The notes under the pieces: generated by a model
Databases searched by the model: none
Seen by the model: only the letters and a program-made list of their open reading frames with translations
Told to the model about the DNA's origin: nothing
Program-made: the position numbers and the translations under genes
Source: Euleptes europaea
Lineage: Eukaryota > Chordata > Lepidosauria > Squamata > Sphaerodactylidae
DNA length: 64,000 bases
Assembly: GCF_029931775.1 (NCBI RefSeq)
Contig: NC_079321.1
Coordinates: 12,978,501-13,042,500, forward strand
Direction of reading: 5' to 3'
Shown here: one piece after another, positions 60,061 to 64,000 of the stretch
Layout of the letters: the number at the start of each line of letters is the position of its first letter
Position numbering within the stretch: the first letter of the stretch is position 1

Positions 60061-60632
60061 GGACCTTTAGCTTTTAGAACTAGGAGAGTGCAGAAGATTG
60101 CAACAATCATTGAAACACTGGTTTTCCCCACTAGTTCATATGAGAAAACACTGGTTTTCCCCACTATAGTTCCTATGCGAAAGAGGGAACCTGGGACTTT
60201 CTGCTAGACGAATAGTTAGAGGTTCCCTAAGTTAAGTTCTTCCTTTCTTCTGCCTGACGGAATCTTTGCTGCAACCGGTTCGGAAGAGGATAATAGACAT
60301 AAATGTTGAACGTTGTACTGATTGAGGGTACCTCTACTTAAAACATACCCAAAGCAAGTAGAATATGATTCCAGTGTTCGTATGTTTCTCTTAAGCAGCT
60401 TCCCTCTCCCGCAATGCAGAATGTTTTTGTTTAAAAGCCATCCAGCAGGTGTTTGTTGCTGCAAGGGGGAGACCTGTGTTACAATTCAGTGAGTGGAAAC
60501 CCTGCTATAACAATGCTTTCTGATGACATACTGCTGTTGTGTTCACCAATTGTACAAACCTCTGTCAGTGGCGGAGACAGAAGCCAGCCTTTGGCTAGAG
60601 AAAACTTAGGCTTGCAGGGATGTGCTAGAACT

Positions 60633-60638
60633 CTTTAT
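60633..60638 (-). terminator. NUDT15: Candidate NUDT15 polyadenylation signal
   Basis: AATAAA on the minus strand, about 40 nt after the stop at 60678. This would give a very short 3' UTR; further signals downstream cannot be excluded. Confidence 0.4.
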
Positions 60639-60677
60639 TATATAAAAATAGCTCTCTGTGTAAACAGTTCGTGCACA

Positions 60678-60841
60678 CTACAGTGAGTTATCTTTTGTCA
60701 TGTAAAGGTGATTTCCAGTGTAGCCCACCAGGTGGCTTAAGTCTTCTTTGAAAGGATCGTAACCTTGTTCCTTTAAGCTGCGTAAAGCCCAAAACAGTTG
60801 ATCTGCTGAGGGGATCTCTTCCCATTTCACCCATTTCCAAC
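60678..60841 (-). CDS. NUDT15: NUDT15 exon 3 (last)
   Basis: Acceptor TGCCACATAG before GTTGG; ends TAG at 60678. [20 protein letters not shown] holds the Arg equivalent to human R139. 164 nt, phase 1 in. Confidence 0.96.
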
Positions 60842-61986
60842 CTATGTGGCAGAGAGTAAAAGGTGTCACAAGAGAAGCTGGTTAGTTTCAAGATTACTGT
60901 CACTCTGTAGATATACCTACAGATTTTAAAAGGCATTGGTAAGACGCAAGATTTTACAACCAATATGTAATAGCATACGAGCCCCGTGGCGCAGAGTGGT
61001 AAGCTGCAGTACTGCAGTCCAAGCTCTGCTCACGACCTGAGTTTGATCCCAACGGAAGTCAGTTTCAGGTAGCCAGCTCAAGGTTGACTCAGCCTTCCAT
61101 CCTTCCGAGGTCGGTAAAATGAGTACCCAGCTTTCTGGGGGTAAAGGGAAAATGACTGGGGAAGGCACTGGCAAACCACCCCATAAAACAAAGTCTGCCT
61201 AGAAAACATCAGGATGTGATGTCACCCCATGGGTCAGGAATGACTCGGTGCTTGCACAGGGGACCTTTACCTATGTAATAACATGGAGCAGGAACAACCA
61301 ACTCTGTCCCTCCTTTTGCCCTGTGCCATCAAGAAACTGCTCAGTTAGGGCTTGGAGGTATGTCTAATATTTCTAAGTTGTGATAAAAGAGGCACCTGGC
61401 CTTACGGCAGGAGTTTCAAATCTCATTCCCCACTCTGCTATGGAAACTCGCTAGGTGACCTTGAGCCAGTCACACGCTCTCAACCTCCACCCTGGCAAGT
61501 ATTTGGATGGGAGACCTTCAAGCAATACCAAGGGTGTGAAGCAGAGGCAGGCAGCGGCAAACCACTTCTGAACATCGCTTGCCTTGGAAACCCTACAGGG
61601 TCATCATAAGTCAGCTGTGACTTGTCAGCAAAAAAACAAACAAACCCTCCAAGAACTTAAATATAGTCACACTGGAGAGCATGTACAAGTGCACAAAATG
61701 TACACTTTCATATATGTTGGAAAGTATGTCCCTCACAGGAGAGATGGAAAACTAGTAAACAACGCACACTGAAAAATATAGTATCTTACTTTCATTTTTA
61801 TCAGGTTCCAAGTTCCTTGGTTCTGATTCGTAATTGAAATCCACCTCTCCTTTCATTACGATAGTGACGTAGTGGTAGTTGTCCTTCATACTAACAGCAT
61901 TTACGGTTGAAGCAAAGCGGACATTTCTTAGGTGTAGAGCGGCTTCTTCCAAGGTTTCTCTTTCTGCGCATTCCGCCAAGTTCTCA
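60678..61986 (-). CDS. NUDT15: NUDT15, nudix hydrolase 15, 3' part (last two exons)
   Basis: NUDT15 hydrolyses nucleoside triphosphates, including thio-dGTP forms, to monophosphates and so protects DNA. Exons are complement(join(60678..60841, 61790..61986)). Exon 2 carries the end of the nudix box, [12 protein letters not shown] (consensus REUXEEXGU, with A for G as in human), and [14 protein letters not shown]. Exon 3 carries [20 protein letters not shown] and [20 protein letters not shown]. Joining A + GT gives the Ser of NESW, matching human NESW. After TGNHL, where human NUDT15 stops, eight more residues follow (YMTKDNSL). Exon 1 with the first part of the nudix box is outside the window to the right. 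It converges on MED4 as in human. Confidence 0.96.
60980..61272 (+). mobile_element. Sauria-type SINE, full length, in NUDT15 intron 2
   Basis: AGCCCCGTGGCGCAGAGTGG head, TGAGTTTGATCC B box, GGTGCTTGCACAGGGGACCT end. Flanks TATGTAATAGCAT (about 60965) and TATGTAATAACAT (about 61273) are a 13-bp duplication with one difference. Confidence 0.85.
61385..61645 (+). mobile_element. Three-part SINE in NUDT15 intron 2
   Basis: Head end TTCAAATCTCATTCCCCACT, 5S part CAAGTATTTGGATGGGAGAC, tail TTGCCTTGGAAACCCTACAG and (AAAC)n. Same composite as 23503. Confidence 0.7.
61790..61986 (-). CDS. NUDT15: NUDT15 exon 2
   Basis: Acceptor CCTGTCTAG, donor GTAAGA. Encodes [65 protein letters not shown] plus A. 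197 nt, phase 2 in, 1 out. Confidence 0.96.
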
Positions 61987-62261
61987 CTAGACAGGTAAGA
62001 AGAGAGTACACAAGTTAAAGAAACGTGAAAGACCGGAGCAATATAAAAAGCAGGAATGGGGGAGGGAAGCTAGCAACTTGAAGCATCAGAAAAGCCAACC
62101 ATTAACCAACCAGCATCCAAGTAACATGGTGTATGTGTGAGAGAGACAGACCAAATGGCACAGAAAAAAGTTCCTTGGGATCTGTGTGAAAGACTGTATA
62201 GGAATGGGGTGGAACATGCTTGCTAGGTTAAACGCAGTACAAGTTAACCTTGTACAGAATA

Positions 62262-62445
62262 TTAGCATCTGCATGCAGAAGGTCCCAGGTCCAATCCCCG
62301 GCATCTCCAGTTAAAGGGACTAGGCAAGTAGGTGATGTGAAAGACGTCTGCCTGAGACCCTGGAGAGCCGCTGCTGGTCTGAGTAGACAATACTGACTTT
62401 GATGGACCAAGGGTCTGATTCAGTGTAAGGCAGCTTCATGTGTTC
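62262..62445 (+). mobile_element. tRNA-derived SINE (type B), + orientation
   Basis: GCATCTGCATGCAGAAGGTC, GGTCCAATCCCCGGCATCTC through GTGTAAGGCAGCTTCATGTG. The first part of the head is lost. NUDT15 intron 1. Confidence 0.75.
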
Positions 62446-63189
62446 ACCTGCTATTTTCCCCGTCTTCTGCACAAGTCTCAAAAGGGAGGGAAAGGCAATA
62501 CGGTGCCTCTCTGGCTGAAAAGAGACAGAATGTATCCTATAAGCACAGAGACAAGACGTTCCTGGATAAGGGTAAGTGAGCCTCTACATCTCACTTCATC
62601 AGTAGAGGGATTTGGTACAACAGTGATAATCAGTCGTTTGGGAGTTCACAACAGATACTTCATTATTTAGAAAAATCCCAACAAGCATTTTTTTCTAATT
62701 GCCAAAGTAGCTGCTGTATTCTTTTGTCCACGGGATTTTACTCTGTTCATCTCAATAACCACTTTTCATCAGAGTTAGTTAAGGAGGTTAGTCAGCCTCA
62801 GTAACATCACTCTCTGGGTATCTAACAGTGCCTGCTCTGGGAATGCCAAAAGCAACAGAGGGCAGGATCCCGATAGCTGGCTCCTTCTCTGGAACATAAA
62901 CAAGGAAGCACATTTGAAGCATGATGCCCTGAGAAATCCTTTCCCTTTCTTGGATGCATGCAGATCTGCAAATGGGGAGGGGGGATTGCCACTAGGCACA
63001 GCTAGAGTTCACTGAGGACAATGCCCACCCCCAAATAAACAGCTTACTAGGTTCTCCTAACCCCCATATCCCATTTTTGTACAGAACAGCCAACCTGCCT
63101 AACCAAGAGACCTGGAGAACTCAAAAGCTTGCTCACAGCACTTGCTGTAAGTTAACTTGGTGGGCCCTAATAAAAGGCTTTTCACAGGT

Positions 63190-63245
63190 GCCTGGAGGGT
63201 TGCCGGCTCCATGCTGGGAAATGTCTGGAGATTTGGGGATGAAGC
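63190..63245 (+). mobile_element. Fragment of AGGGTTGCCA-type element
   Basis: GAGGGTTGCCGGCTCCATGC to TTTGGGGATGAAGCC only. Confidence 0.4.
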
Positions 63246-63524
63246 CTTTTGCAATCTCGCTACGGTCATGAAGTAAATCCTGTACTGACATGAACTGCAG
63301 AATACAACGCAACTTCTTCATTACAACTGAAATCAAAATTAACACAAACTGAATGCAATGAAAGAGAAACAGTTCAGGGGGGGTGGAGTTTTCCTCCAAC
63401 CCATAATCAGGTCCCAGTTAACTCTTTACTATCCGTTTTACTACAGAGCCTGGTGAGGAGTGCGTTTAAGGAAAGGGGTGAGCTCAGCATTGATGTGACC
63501 CCCCCCCCTCCAAAATTGCCTGTT

Positions 63525-63928
63525 TTCTCATAAGAACATAAGAAAGACCCTGCTGGATCAGACCAAGGTCCACCAAGTCCAGCAGTCTGTTCACACAGTG
63601 GCCAACCAGGTGCCTCCAGGAAGCCCCCAAACAAGACGACTGCAGCAGCATTATCCTGCCTGTGTCCCACAGCACCTAATATAATAGGCATGCTCCTCCG
63701 ATCCTGGAGATAATAGGTATGCATCATGACTAGTATACATAAGAACATAAGAAAGGCCCTGCTGGATCAGCCATCAAGTCCAGCAGTCCGTTCACACAGT
63801 GGCCAACCAGGTGCCTTTAGGAAGCCCACAAACAAGACGACGGCAGCAGCATTGTTCTGTGTTTCACGGCACCTAATACAACAGGCATGTTCATCTGATC
63901 CTGGAGAGAATAGGCATGCATCATGACT
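63525..63928 (-). mobile_element. Two tandem CR1-like 3' ends
   Basis: CATAAGAACATAAGAAAGAC begins the first (63525-63735), and CATAAGAACATAAGAAAGGC the second (63738-63928). Each runs through CAGTGGCCAACCAGGTGCCT to ATGCATCATGACTAG. The two are alike but not identical. Confidence 0.7.
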
Positions 63929-63937
63929 AGCATCCAC

Positions 63938-64000
63938 AGAATCATAGAGTTGGAAGGGACCCCCTGGGTCATCTAGTCCGACCCCCTGCACAATGCAGGA
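63938..64000 (-). mobile_element. CR1 LINE 3' end, cut by window edge
   Basis: AGAATCATAGAGTTGGAAGG through CCCCCTGCACAATGCAGG, continuing beyond the window. Confidence 0.8.

Larger units (their letters stand above)
53921..60070 (+). mobile_element. Sauria-type SINE split by an LTR element
   Basis: The SINE (53921-54206: AGCCCCGTGGCGCAGAGTGG, GAGTTCGATCC, ending GGTGCTTGCACAGGGGACC) resumes at 60061 (GGACCTTTAGC). Its own target duplication AGAACTAAGAGAGTG (53906-53920) recurs as AGAACTAGGAGAGTG at 60076-60090, so both sides are parts of one SINE. Confidence 0.85.

Noticed and set aside
62000-64000. NUDT15 exon 1
   Set aside because: No LLGKRKGSxGxGxFQLPGGH-like frame is visible on the minus strand; it must lie beyond the right edge.

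Overview
The window reads as nuclear DNA of a squamate reptile, possibly a gecko-like lizard; the species is an inference. The basis is split vertebrate genes with GT/AG introns, CpG-rich first exons, and dense lizard-type repeats: tRNA-headed SINEs of the Sauria type, 5S rRNA-derived SINEs, CR1 LINEs, Penelope-like fragments with hammerhead-ribozyme-like cores, small hAT elements and a chromodomain Gypsy element.

Four host genes lie in the order RB1 (-), ITM2B (-), MED4 (+), NUDT15 (-). This matches human 13q14.2 (NUDT15-MED4-ITM2B-RB1) read in the opposite direction. RB1 contributes its promoter, exon 1 (6699-6802) and exon 2 (2062-2179); the rest lies beyond the left edge. ITM2B is complete, with 6 coding exons between 16923 and 35280 and 274 codons. 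MED4 is complete, with 7 exons between 41512 and 52231 and 266 codons. NUDT15 shows its last two exons (61790-61986 and 60678-60841); exon 1 lies beyond the right edge. Every exon junction was checked by hand for splice signals and reading phase, and all phases agree.

Region by region: 1-7.1 kb is the RB1 5' end with a hAT nested in a SINE and palindromic fold-back elements. 7.1-8.9 kb holds a fold-back element whose interior is a roughly 167-bp tandem array. 9-16 kb is a repeat-rich spacer with a solo LTR. 16.3-35.3 kb is ITM2B. 35.4-41.4 kb separates ITM2B from MED4, with tandem LTR-like repeats, an inverted 5S-SINE pair and a hAT. 41.4-52.5 kb is MED4. 52.5-60.6 kb is the MED4/NUDT15 convergent spacer, holding a whole-looking 5.85-kb Gypsy element with matching LTRs inserted in a Sauria SINE. 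60.7-64 kb is NUDT15.

The host genes are ordinary housekeeping and regulatory genes with no operon-like cooperation. The unusual content is in the repeats: hammerhead-bearing inverted repeats inside ITM2B introns, same-site insertions of different elements, and several nested insertions with clear target duplications.
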